Below, one piece after another: positions 14,095-21,887 of a stretch of DNA of 21,963 nucleotides. How positions within the stretch are numbered: position 1 is the first letter of the stretch; each line of letters starts with the position of its first letter. The stretch covers positions 1 through 21,963 of the forward strand of contig JAHJWA010000284.1 in assembly GCA_018828205.1 (NCBI GenBank), given 5' to 3'. Below the pieces are notes generated by a model that saw only the letters and a program-made list of their open reading frames with translations, did not search any database and was not told the DNA's origin. This stretch comes from Alphaproteobacteria bacterium (GTDB lineage: Bacteria > Pseudomonadota > Alphaproteobacteria > Sphingomonadales > Sphingomonadaceae). The translations under genes were made by a program, and so were the position numbers.

Positions 14095-17000
14095 ATGAAT
14101 CGCTACTTGCTTGCCGGGACCGCCATCGCCGCATTGGCCACGCCGCTTGCCGCGCAAACCACCATCGACAGCCGGCGGACCGATCCGATCCGCACCTCGG
14201 AGCTCAAGAGCGGAGCGGGCGATTCGGTGAAGGTCACCGACAAGGGTTCGGTCGAACGGACCTCCGGCGCGGCGATCACGCTCGACAGCAACCACAACGT
14301 CGTCAACGAAGGCAAGATCGTCGTCACCAATGCCGAGGCAGGCAGCGGCATCACCGTTGCGGGCGATCGTACGGGCAATATCACCAATTCGGGTACGATC
14401 ACCGTCGATGAGACCTACACGCCCACCGACAGCGACAACGACAAGGATCTGGACGGTCCCTTCGCGGTCGGAGGCAATCGCGCCGCGATCCGCGTCCAGG
14501 GCAAGCTTGCGGGCCAGATTTCCCATACCGGTACGATCTCGGTCGAGGGCACCAATTCGGCGGGCATTCTGGTTCAGGATACGCTGACCGGCGGACTGGT
14601 CCACGACGGCAAGACGACCGTCCTCGGCGACAACAGCGTGGGGGTCGACCTCCGTGCGGTGACGGGCGATGTGCGGCTTGCCGGGACCGTCGCAGCGACC
14701 GGCGCGGATGCGATGGGCGCCCGGTTTGGTGGGGACATCGGCGGCGGCCTCACCGTGCAGGGCGAGATCGCGGCGACCGGATACCGCTACCCCGCGGCTC
14801 CCGCGGACGCGTCGAAGCTCGACAGCGACGATCTGTTGCAGGGCGGGAGCGCCCTGCTCGTCGAGGGCAGCGTCGCCAAGGGCATTATCTTCGCCGTGGC
14901 GCCCAAGGATACCAAGCCCGACGATGCCGATGAGGACAAGGACGGGCTGGCGGACGCCAAGGAAGGCAGCGCCAAGGTCACCTCCTATGGAGCGGCCCCG
15001 GCGGTCCTGATCGGCGCATCCGATCGCGATATCGTCATCGGCGCGGTGCCCGGCACGGGGACGGGCTTCGGCATCGTCGTCGATGGCGCGATTGCGGGCC
15101 ACGGCGTCTACGCCGGCGTCGCGGGCAATGGCATGGTGGTCGGCGGCCGCGGCGGTGCGGTCAGCGTCAACAACGGCATCGCCGTTTCCGGCACGATCAC
15201 CGCAAGTTCGAAGGACTCCAGCGCCACCGCGCTGCGTCTGGGCAGCGGCGCGCGCGTACCCGAACTGCGCAATTCGGGCACCATCAGCGCTGCGGGCGGC
15301 AAGGCCGCGGCAGCCAGTTCGATTGCCGTGCTCGTCGAAGCCGATGCCGAGGTTCCGCTGATCCGCAACAGCGGCACGATCAAGGCCACCGCGGCTGGCA
15401 ATGATGCCTTCGCCGGCGCCATCGTCGATCGCAGCGGCACGCTGAGGGTCGTGGAGAACAGCGGCAAGATCGTGGCCACCGGTTCGAGCTCCGCCGCCGG
15501 TCGCAATGTCGCAATCGACCTGTCCTCGGTGGCATCGGGAGCGACCGTGCGGCAAACGGCGGTCGGCTCGGGGATCGAAGCACCCGTGATCGAAGGCGAC
15601 ATCCGGTTCGGCGCGGGCGCGGATCTGCTCGATATTGCCGATGGAGCGGTGAAGGGCGGCGTCACCTTCGGCGCCGGGGTCGATCGTCTGGCGCTGAGCG
15701 GCGATGGCCAGTTCATCGGGACCGCAAGCTTTGGCGGGCAGGCCGATCGTCTTTCGCTCGCGGGGACATCGACATTCTCCGGCACCGCCGATTTCGCTGG
15801 CGGCAATGGCGCGCTGACGATCGCCGACAAGGCGGCCTTCGTCGGCAAGCTGCAGGGCGGCCAGAACCTGTCCGTCGCGGTCGATGGCGGCCTGCTCGAC
15901 ATCACCGCGCCGACCGCGATCGGCTCGCTGGCGGTTGGCGCCAACGGCGTGATCGGGGCTACCCTTAGCAAGCAGGCCAATGCCGGGACGGCGATCTCCG
16001 TCGCCGGAACCGCGAGCTTCGAGAAGGGCTCCAAACTCAAGCTGCGTCTCACCGACATCGCGCAGGCGGAAGGTCTCTATCAGGTGATCGAGGCGGGCAA
16101 CCTGGTTGGCGCGGGCAATCTGGCCGCCGACAGTGCGCTCGTGCCCTTCATGTACAAGGCGGCTCTGGCGGTGAACGAGGCGGCAGGCACGGTCAGCGTG
16201 GATATCGATCGCAAGGAAACCAAGGATCTGGGGCTCAACCGTTCCGAGGGGGCAGCCTATGATCACCTCTACCAGGCGCTTGCGGCGGACGCGGAGGTCG
16301 CGGGGGTCTTTCTTGGCATCACCGAAGCGAATACCTTCAAGGCAACCGTCGCCCAGGCCCTGCCCGATCACGCCGGCGGCTCCTTCGATGGTATAAGTCT
16401 GGGCGTTCGCACCTTTGCGCGCACCCTCGCGACGCCGGACAGCCCGATCGAGCAGGTCGGCAAGCTGAGCGTCCTGTTCGATTTCGCCGGCTGGGATTCG
16501 ACCAGAGGCGAGGGCGACACCGCCAGCTACGATCTCGACGGGCTCGGTTTCTCGGGCGGGCTCGAACTCGCCACCGGGATCGGCAGGATCGGCGCCACCG
16601 GCACCTGGCTGTGGAACCGCCACGATTCGGGGATCGACAACAATGTGATCTCCAACACCTATGAAGCGGCTGCCTATTGGCGGGGCGACTGGGGAGCATT
16701 CTCGGGCTTCGCGCGCGGTTCCTACGGCTTCTCCGACTTCGAAGGGTCGCGCTATTTCGTCGGCATGAACGGCGACAAGAAGATCGAGCGGACGATCGAT
16801 GGCCAATGGTCCGGCAATGTCGTCTCCTTCATCGGCGGGGCATCGGTCGAGGGCGGATCGCAGTTCTTCTTCATCCGGCCCTCGATCAGCCTCGACTACG
16901 TCCGGCTGAGCGAGGACGGCTATACCGAGACCGGTGGCGGCAAGGCGCTCGATCTGACGATCGAAACCCGCGAGAGCGACGAAATGGGGCTCAACCTGGC

Positions 17001-17298
17001 AATCGCCGCGGGCGCCGATCTGCTCGGCATGCGCAGCCGCGACCAGTACTGGGCCCGCATCGAGGCCGAGGGCGGCAGGCGCGAGATCCTCTCGGGCGAT
17101 ATCGGCGCCACCACCGCCCGCTTCGGGACCGGCGAGAGCTTCACGCTGCTGCCGGACCAGCAGGCGAGTGGCTGGTTCGGCCGCGTGAGAGGCGTGGGCG
17201 GCGACGAGTTCTACACCATCTCGGGAGAGCTCTCGGCCGAAGAGCGCAACAGCGAGATCGGCTACGGCCTGCGCGCCTCGATCAGCTTCAAGCTGTGA
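14095..17298 (+). CDS. Autotransporter (type Va) with beta-helix passenger and calcium-loop motif
   Basis: The 1067-residue product starts at ATG 14095, fixed by GAGGAGG and by a clear signal peptide (MNRYLLAGTAIAALATPLAAQ). Longer readings back to 13885 lie inside the receptor gene. Residues 22 to about 700 form a repetitive, Gly/Thr/Ala-rich passenger with recurring NSGTI-type rungs (ITNSGTITV, LRNSGTISA, IRNSGTIKA, VENSGKIVA), as in right-handed beta-helices. Two acidic inserts occur. D112-G121 alternates Asp. Residues 279-290 (DEDKDGLADAKE) match a complete EF-hand loop, with D1, D3, D5, G6, D9 and E12. The last 300 or so residues (from about 765, FDGISLGVRTFAR) are the translocator barrel. 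It ends ISFKL, with Leu instead of the usual terminal Phe. No protease triad is recognisable, so an adhesin or surface-layer role is more likely. It is the last gene of the FecI-FecR-receptor cassette. Confidence 0.88.
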   Translation: MNRYLLAGTAIAALATPLAAQTTIDSRRTDPIRTSELKSGAGDSVKVTDKGSVERTSGAAITLDSNHNVVNEGKIVVTNAEAGSGITVAGDRTGNITNSGTITVDETYTPTDSDNDKDLDGPFAVGGNRAAIRVQGKLAGQISHTGTISVEGTNSAGILVQDTLTGGLVHDGKTTVLGDNSVGVDLRAVTGDVRLAGTVAATGADAMGARFGGDIGGGLTVQGEIAATGYRYPAAPADASKLDSDDLLQGGSALLVEGSVAKGIIFAVAPKDTKPDDADEDKDGLADAKEGSAKVTSYGAAPAVLIGASDRDIVIGAVPGTGTGFGIVVDGAIAGHGVYAGVAGNGMVVGGRGGAVSVNNGIAVSGTITASSKDSSATALRLGSGARVPELRNSGTISAAGGKAAAASSIAVLVEADAEVPLIRNSGTIKATAAGNDAFAGAIVDRSGTLRVVENSGKIVATGSSSAAGRNVAIDLSSVASGATVRQTAVGSGIEAPVIEGDIRFGAGADLLDIADGAVKGGVTFGAGVDRLALSGDGQFIGTASFGGQADRLSLAGTSTFSGTADFAGGNGALTIADKAAFVGKLQGGQNLSVAVDGGLLDITAPTAIGSLAVGANGVIGATLSKQANAGTAISVAGTASFEKGSKLKLRLTDIAQAEGLYQVIEAGNLVGAGNLAADSALVPFMYKAALAVNEAAGTVSVDIDRKETKDLGLNRSEGAAYDHLYQALAADAEVAGVFLGITEANTFKATVAQALPDHAGGSFDGISLGVRTFARTLATPDSPIEQVGKLSVLFDFAGWDSTRGEGDTASYDLDGLGFSGGLELATGIGRIGATGTWLWNRHDSGIDNNVISNTYEAAAYWRGDWGAFSGFARGSYGFSDFEGSRYFVGMNGDKKIERTIDGQWSGNVVSFIGGASVEGGSQFFFIRPSISLDYVRLSEDGYTETGGGKALDLTIETRESDEMGLNLAIAAGADLLGMRSRDQYWARIEAEGGRREILSGDIGATTARFGTGESFTLLPDQQASGWFGRVRGVGGDEFYTISGELSAEERNSEIGYGLRASISFKL

Positions 17299-17328
17299 CC
17301 GAGCGCGGCTAGGCCGCTCCTATCGGAC

Positions 17329-17366
17329 GCCGGTTCGCCTGTTCTCAGACCCGCAGGCGAACCGGC
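17329..17366. terminator. First perfect 13-bp inverted repeat after the autotransporter
   Basis: GCCGGTTCGCCTG (17329-17341) and CAGGCGAACCGGC (17354-17366) are perfect complements around a 12-base loop, 30 bp after the autotransporter stop. The next gene converges from the other side, so this is probably a bidirectional transcription end. No T-run is present. Confidence 0.6.
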
Positions 17367-17375
17367 TCCGGGCGT

Positions 17376-17409
17376 GGGCTGGATATCCACCCCCCAGGAT
17401 ATCCAGCCC
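17376..17409. terminator. Second perfect 13-bp inverted repeat
   Basis: GGGCTGGATATCC (17376-17388) and GGATATCCAGCCC (17397-17409) pair perfectly around the 8-base loop ACCCCCCA. It starts 9 bp after the previous palindrome. Its arm contains the self-complementary GGATATCC, so a dimeric protein could also bind each arm. The remaining 167 bp up to the PepSY gene stop hold only an imperfect GGCTC/GAGCC repeat (about 17417-17437) and no convincing gene. Confidence 0.6.
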
Positions 17410-17576
17410 CGCCATCGGCTCTCGAGGCGATCGAGCCAAGGGGCGGGAACAGAATTCTAACGGCAAGTGCCGCCGCTTCGACTGCGCGGGCGCTTGGTCC
17501 GGCCTAACCCTTGGCGTCTTAGCCATGCGCTCGGGGGCCAGCCAGTTGCCCGCAGGTTCTCCGAGACCGGTGCCAC

Positions 17577-18899
17577 TTATGCCTGGCTCGGATCGCTTAC
17601 CGGCACCGACTGCTCGCTCGGCTCTTGCCGCGCGAAATGCTTCGGACGCAGTCCGGCAATGAGGATCGCCAGGATGAGAGCGATCCAGAATATCGCGGTG
17701 AACGGAGCGTGATTGCCGATCACCAGCCGCGCGACCAGCGTCAGAGCCAGCGCGAAGGGGGATCCCCAGACGACCGCGTGCCACATGGCCGTCAGTCGCG
17801 GCTCGCGGATACCGCGCCGCCGCCGCTTGCCGAGCCAGATGTAGGTTCCCGTCGCGCAAACCGCGGTCAGCGCCAGCCCGAACAGGATATAGGCGAGTTT
17901 GACGATCAGGCCGCCGAAATTGCCGAAGTGGAGGTTGTAGGTCGAGGCGGCGGCCTGCTGGCCGAGCGCGCCATCGGCGAGGCCCGCGGTGCCCATGAAA
18001 TTCCCTCCGGCGTCGAAGGCGTAATATTCGCCGAAGATCAGCCGCTGGTGATGCGCGCCGACCATCTGCACGTGCTGCCCGGCGGTTTCGGGATCGTGCA
18101 ACACGGCATAGGTGACTTCGACGTCCGGATACGCGCGCGCCATGTAGCGCATCGCCGCGGCCACATCGGGGGCCGGCGCAGGCGCGGCGTCCGCTTCCGG
18201 TTCGTCGCCGAACAGCGGCGCGTAGACCGCCTCGACGTCGCCGCCGTAGCTGGCAGTGGCGATGCCGTAGGCCGCGAGGCTGGCGAGCCCGATGATCGCC
18301 CCGGTCAGCGCGATCGCCAGCGTGAAGGGCAGGGTCCAGACGCTCAGCCGGTTGTGCCAATCGGCCAGCGCCACCCCGCCGCTGTTGCGCGCGCGCAGAC
18401 GGAAGGCGTCGCGGAAGATCCTGGGATGCGCGATCACCCCCGATACCGCCAGCGCCACGATCATCGCTCCCAGCGCGCCGACGATGGTGATGCCCACCAG
18501 CGCGGGCAGGTTGAGCGTGTAATGCAGCGCGTAGAGGAAATCCGACCACGCGTTTTCCTCCGGCTCCGCGATGGCGCCGGCTGCATCGACATGAACCGCC
18601 TGGGTGTCGGTGGTGATCGTGGTGCGCGGCAATTCGGCGACCGGCATATGGACGTAGAGATGGGTCGTCGGCTCATCCTCGCCCGCCAGCACGGCTTCCA
18701 CGGCGCGCTGCACGGCCGCGGGTTCGATGCTAGCCATCTCGGGCGCTGCCGGTTGCTCGAAGCGTTGCCATTCCTCGTAGAGGACCAGCACGGTGCCGGT
18801 GAGGCAGACGAGATAGAGCAGCGCACCGCCAATCAGGCCGATGGCGGCGTGGGCGGAAAGCCCGCGCTTGACGGTGGAGGGATCGAAGGCAAGCGACAT
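17577..18899 (-). CDS. PepSY-TM membrane protein of an iron-uptake operon
   Basis: From ATG 18899 (GGGAG eight bases upstream) the product has 440 residues; a TTG at 18917 in the same frame is less likely. It is an integral inner-membrane protein with about six helices: 18-40, about 128-155, about 184-213, and three near the C-terminus (LIVKLAYILFGLALTAV, PFALALTLVARLVI, AIFWIALILAILIAGL). Periplasmic PepSY-like segments lie between them. Histidines typical of the family lie near membrane edges (ALHYTLNLPAL, ADWHNRLSVW, YNLHFGNFGG). PepSY-TM proteins next to siderophore receptors have been linked to reduction of ferric-siderophore complexes, probably using haem held by such histidines. The placement as third gene after a siderophore receptor supports this. 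The acidic C-terminal tail is cytoplasmic or disordered. Confidence 0.88.
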   Translation of the reverse strand: MSLAFDPSTVKRGLSAHAAIGLIGGALLYLVCLTGTVLVLYEEWQRFEQPAAPEMASIEPAAVQRAVEAVLAGEDEPTTHLYVHMPVAELPRTTITTDTQAVHVDAAGAIAEPEENAWSDFLYALHYTLNLPALVGITIVGALGAMIVALAVSGVIAHPRIFRDAFRLRARNSGGVALADWHNRLSVWTLPFTLAIALTGAIIGLASLAAYGIATASYGGDVEAVYAPLFGDEPEADAAPAPAPDVAAAMRYMARAYPDVEVTYAVLHDPETAGQHVQMVGAHHQRLIFGEYYAFDAGGNFMGTAGLADGALGQQAAASTYNLHFGNFGGLIVKLAYILFGLALTAVCATGTYIWLGKRRRRGIREPRLTAMWHAVVWGSPFALALTLVARLVIGNHAPFTAIFWIALILAILIAGLRPKHFARQEPSEQSVPVSDPSQA

Positions 18900-18903
18900 C
18901 GGG

Positions 18904-19473
18904 TCAGCTCCCGGCAAGCAGGGCGGGGACCAGCGGCAGGCTGGTGGCGGCCAGCAGGATCAGCTGGCTGCGGCGGCTTTCGAGCATCAGCAGGATCGTG
19001 GCAAGCACGCCCCAGATCAGGGGCACCGCGATCAGCGCCGTCGCATTGGCGTCGGCCTGCGACCAGCCCAAGCCGAGCGCCGCGCTGCGAAGCGCGATGG
19101 CGAAGGCGAGCGAGGCGGCCAATCCTGCCAGGACGACCAGGGCGAAGGTCAGCAGCCGCCCCCCGAGGCGCAGGCTCTCGCCTGCCTCGGGCAGGATGCG
19201 GACCCGGCGGTCGACCGGTCTGCTCCGGCTCGCCGGGGCGGTGGCGGCGGCGAAGGCGAGCAGGAGCGCGGCAAGCGCCATCGCGACCAGCGAGACCACC
19301 GTCACGCCCCAGGCGCCCGCCGCCAATCCACCGAGGGTGCAGGCTGCCAGCAGCAGAACCCAGCCTGCGGCATTCGCCGGTACCGAACGCTGCTTGCGCC
19401 CCCATGACCAGCGCAGCAGGCCGACACCGCCGATCGCCGCCATGGCGCCCGGCCAGAGGAGCCCGGTGTCCAT
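18904..19473 (-). CDS. Small multi-pass membrane protein in siderophore operon, uncharacterised
   Basis: The 189-residue protein starts at ATG 19473, which overlaps the TGA of the receptor by one base (TGATG). The same frame is open upstream to 19764, but that part is antisense-like Arg-rich sequence inside the receptor gene. It is mostly hydrophobic with about six probable membrane helices: LLWPGAMAAIGGVGLL, GWVLLLAACTLGGLAAG, VVSLVAMALAALLLAFA, LLTFALVVLAGLAASLA, LIAVPLIWGVLATILLML and LILLAATSLPLVPALLA. A basic stretch (RSRPVDRRVRILPEAG) lies in the middle. I do not recognise a named family. Small hydrophobic proteins of this kind often sit between a siderophore receptor and a PepSY protein, and a joint role in iron release or transfer across the inner membrane is a fair inference. 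It ends 4 bp before the PepSY start. Confidence 0.8.
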   Translation of the reverse strand: MDTGLLWPGAMAAIGGVGLLRWSWGRKQRSVPANAAGWVLLLAACTLGGLAAGAWGVTVVSLVAMALAALLLAFAAATAPASRSRPVDRRVRILPEAGESLRLGGRLLTFALVVLAGLAASLAFAIALRSAALGLGWSQADANATALIAVPLIWGVLATILLMLESRRSQLILLAATSLPLVPALLAGS

Positions 19474-21593
19474 CAGAACCGCCGGGTCAGCGTCGCATAG
19501 ACGTTGCGCTCGGCACCGAGGAAGCAGTCGCCGCGCGCCAGACAGGCGGAGTAATAGCTTTCGTCGAACAGATTGGTGGCGTTGACCGAGAGGCTCCAGT
19601 CGTTCCAGTCGAGCGCCGCGTAGGCGTCCACGAGCGTGCGTCCCGGCGTTTCGATCCCGTTCGGGAAAGCGGGTCCGTAGGAGATGTTGTCGCCGGCATA
19701 ACGCAGCCCGCCGCCCAGCGTCAGCACCATGGCGTCGGCAAGCTGGAACGGCTTCGTCACCCACAGCGAAGCATTGTGCTTGGGTACGTTGTCGAGCTGA
19801 TTGCCGATCAGCGCCGCCTGCGCGATATCGGCATCGGTGATTTCCGTCTCGTTGTAGCTGTAGTTGGCGATCAGGCTCACGGCGCCGGGAAGCCTGGTCG
19901 AGGCTTCGAGTTCGAAACCGCGCGACGTAAGTTCGCCGACCTGGATCTGGTCGTTGAGGTCGGGGGTGCTGTCGTCGCTGACCGGCCGGTTGCTCTCGAC
20001 GATATCGTAGACCGTTGCGGTCACCAGCGTGGCGGGATCGGGATGGAACTTGATCCCCGCCTCGTATTGCCGACCCTGCTTGGGCACGAAGGGCGTGCCA
20101 TCGCTCGCGACGCCTGCGATCGGCTCGAAGCTCTCGGTATAGCTGGCGAAGGGCGACACTCCCGGCACGATTTCCCCGATGATCCCGGCGCGGAAGGAGG
20201 TCGCGCCGGTGTCGTAGCTGCCGCCGCCCACCGCATCGGTCGCGCTCGCCTCGTCGCGCCGGACGCCGAGCACGATCGAGACGCGATCTCGGAACCGGAT
20301 CTGGTCCTGCAGATAGAAGCCGAGTTGCTTCTGGGTCACATCCTCGCTGGGTCCCTCCGGTTGCGGCAGGCCGCCGTCCCAGTCGCTGATCGCATCGTAA
20401 TCGATATCGTAGATGTCGATCGCCTCGTAGCCGAACCCGCCGGTCTTGCGGACGCGGCTGCGAGAATAGTCGATCCCCGCGAGCAGGATGTGCTCGATCG
20501 CCGGGCCGGTGTCAAAACGGAATTGCACGTTATTGTCGGTCGAGAAGACCTCCATCCGCGCATAGGAGCCATCGGCATAGAGACCGATCTGCCGCTGATC
20601 GGCATCGAGATAGGGGTTGGTCGGGTTCGAATAGCTGTTGGGGTAATGCGTGAAATAGGTCAGGTCGCTGTCGATATAGCGGGCCTTCAGATTGAACTGC
20701 ACCGCGTCCGACACGCGCTGAGTGAGCAAAGCGGTGCCCTGCGCCAATCTCCCGTCATAGCGGTCCCAGCCGGGTTTGCCGATGAACAGGTCGCTGTCGA
20801 GCTGGCCGTTGGGGTTGGGCAGGATCGTGCCCACCAGCGGCAGGAATTGCGAGGTCGAGCCGCCGTCGTCCTCCTGGTACAAGCCGATCAGCGTCAGTTC
20901 CGTACTCGCGGTGGGTGCCCAAGTCAGCGAGGGCGACAGCAGGATCCGATCGTCGGGTACGAAATCGGTCTGCGTGCCGCTGTCGCGAACGCGGGCGACC
21001 ACGCGCCCGGCCAGTGTGCTGGTGATCGGGCCGGTCACATCGGCGAGCGCCTCGATCCGGTCGAACGAACCGTAGCGCAGCGAGATTTCGCCTTCCGGGG
21101 TGAATTGGGGGGTCTTGGAAACGAGATTGACGATACCGCCCAGCGATCCGGCGCCGAACAGCACCGAGGCGGGCCCGCGGATCACCTCGACCTGGCTGAA
21201 ATTATAGGGATCGGCGCGGATGCTGGCGTAGAAGCTGAAGATGTCGCGCATGCCGTCGCGAAACTGCAGCGCATTGATCCCGCGCACGAAAGCGCCGTCG
21301 ACCCTGCTGTCTGGACCATAGGGGTTGGCATGAACGCCGGCGACATAATTCAGCGTATCCGAGATCGACACCGCACCCTGCGCCTCGAACACTTCGTCGG
21401 GAATGACGGTCACCGGCTGCGGAACCTCGATCGCCGGCACGTCGGTCTTGGTCGCGCCTTCGCTGCGCAAGCGCTCCCCGACGACGACAATCCGGTCCCG
21501 GTCGGATGGTTGCGCTGGCTCGGCGTCCTGCGCATGCGCGATGGTCGAGCTAAGAGCGCTCCCGGCGAGCAGCAGGGCAGGGGCGAATTTCAT
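19473..21593 (-). CDS. TonB-dependent ferric-siderophore receptor (FhuA-type)
   Basis: The 706-residue product starts at ATG 21593 with GAGGGA six bases upstream. It has a signal peptide (1-21, cleaved after AHA), a TonB-box region (RIVVVGER), and the plug pattern of the TonB-siderophore family: EVPQPVTVIPDEVFEAQGA, SISDTLNYVAGV, VRGI-like FVRGINALQFRDGMRDIF, and VEVIRGPASVLFGAGSLGGIVNLVSK. There is no STN domain, so it does not signal to a FecR. The barrel ends with NLFDESYYSACLARGDCFLGAERNVYATLTRRF-like sequence, in which the Cys pair and the GAER segment match the C-terminal region of FhuA-like hydroxamate receptors. The exact siderophore is not certain. It is the first gene of a three-gene operon with a membrane protein and a PepSY-TM protein, under two Fur-like repeats 33 to 71 bp upstream. 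Confidence 0.93.
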   Translation of the reverse strand: MKFAPALLLAGSALSSTIAHAQDAEPAQPSDRDRIVVVGERLRSEGATKTDVPAIEVPQPVTVIPDEVFEAQGAVSISDTLNYVAGVHANPYGPDSRVDGAFVRGINALQFRDGMRDIFSFYASIRADPYNFSQVEVIRGPASVLFGAGSLGGIVNLVSKTPQFTPEGEISLRYGSFDRIEALADVTGPITSTLAGRVVARVRDSGTQTDFVPDDRILLSPSLTWAPTASTELTLIGLYQEDDGGSTSQFLPLVGTILPNPNGQLDSDLFIGKPGWDRYDGRLAQGTALLTQRVSDAVQFNLKARYIDSDLTYFTHYPNSYSNPTNPYLDADQRQIGLYADGSYARMEVFSTDNNVQFRFDTGPAIEHILLAGIDYSRSRVRKTGGFGYEAIDIYDIDYDAISDWDGGLPQPEGPSEDVTQKQLGFYLQDQIRFRDRVSIVLGVRRDEASATDAVGGGSYDTGATSFRAGIIGEIVPGVSPFASYTESFEPIAGVASDGTPFVPKQGRQYEAGIKFHPDPATLVTATVYDIVESNRPVSDDSTPDLNDQIQVGELTSRGFELEASTRLPGAVSLIANYSYNETEITDADIAQAALIGNQLDNVPKHNASLWVTKPFQLADAMVLTLGGGLRYAGDNISYGPAFPNGIETPGRTLVDAYAALDWNDWSLSVNATNLFDESYYSACLARGDCFLGAERNVYATLTRRF

Positions 21594-21625
21594 GACAATC
21601 CCTCATCGGCTTTGGCCGCATGAAC

Positions 21626-21640
21626 TGCGACTCGTTCGCA
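21626..21640. promoter_or_regulatory. Fur-box-like repeat, proximal
   Basis: TGCGA-CTCGT-TCGCA is a perfect 5-bp inverted repeat with a 5-bp spacer, 33 bp upstream of the siderophore receptor start. Its size (15 bp) and TGC/GCA half-sites fit the Fur operator core (7-1-7 type, such as TGAGAATGATTCTCA). Iron-loaded Fur would be expected to repress. Confidence 0.6.
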
Positions 21641-21649
21641 ACCGGATAG

Positions 21650-21664
21650 TGCGAGAGATTCGCA
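21650..21664. promoter_or_regulatory. Fur-box-like repeat, distal
   Basis: TGCGA-GAGAT-TCGCA repeats the same half-sites as the proximal copy, centred 24 bp away. The spacer differs between copies while the half-sites are identical, which points to a protein-binding site. The 223 bp between this box and the last gene fragment (21665-21887) hold no other feature I can support. Confidence 0.65.
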
Positions 21665-21887
21665 TTAGCAACTGTTGATCGATGTTCGGGGTTGCAGGCG
21701 TCGATGGAGTTTTCTGTTGCGGATGAGCGGATGAGGGCGAGCGCCGCCCGGCGCACGCCCAAGTTATCTGCCTCACGGGCTTTTGGATTTCCGCGGGGGC
21801 GCCGACAGCGACGCGATCTGGCCGCGACTGCGCAAATCGAGATCCGATCGCGGCTGCCGACAGGCGGTATCGTTCCCTGCGGTGCGC

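Noticed and set aside
15000..15600. Serine-protease passenger in the autotransporter
   Set aside because: No GDSGS or other catalytic motif is visible; the repeats are NSGTI-type beta-helix rungs.
14041..16806. 921-codon minus-strand open frame opposite the autotransporter
   Set aside because: The plus strand has a strong Shine-Dalgarno, signal peptide, beta-helix repeats and barrel. The antisense frame is an Arg/Asp-rich shadow.
17467..17712. 81-codon plus-strand frame after the palindromes
   Set aside because: It overlaps the 3' end of the PepSY gene, has no Shine-Dalgarno and shows no protein-like pattern.
17320..18549. 409-codon minus-strand frame overlapping the PepSY gene
   Set aside because: It is the same strand in another frame; it is Arg-rich, lacks membrane segments and contains the palindromes of the intergenic region.
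17625..21623. 1332-codon plus-strand open frame opposite the siderophore operon
   Set aside because: It spans three well-supported minus-strand genes and has low-complexity, His/Asp/Arg-rich antisense composition, no signal for translation and no family resemblance.
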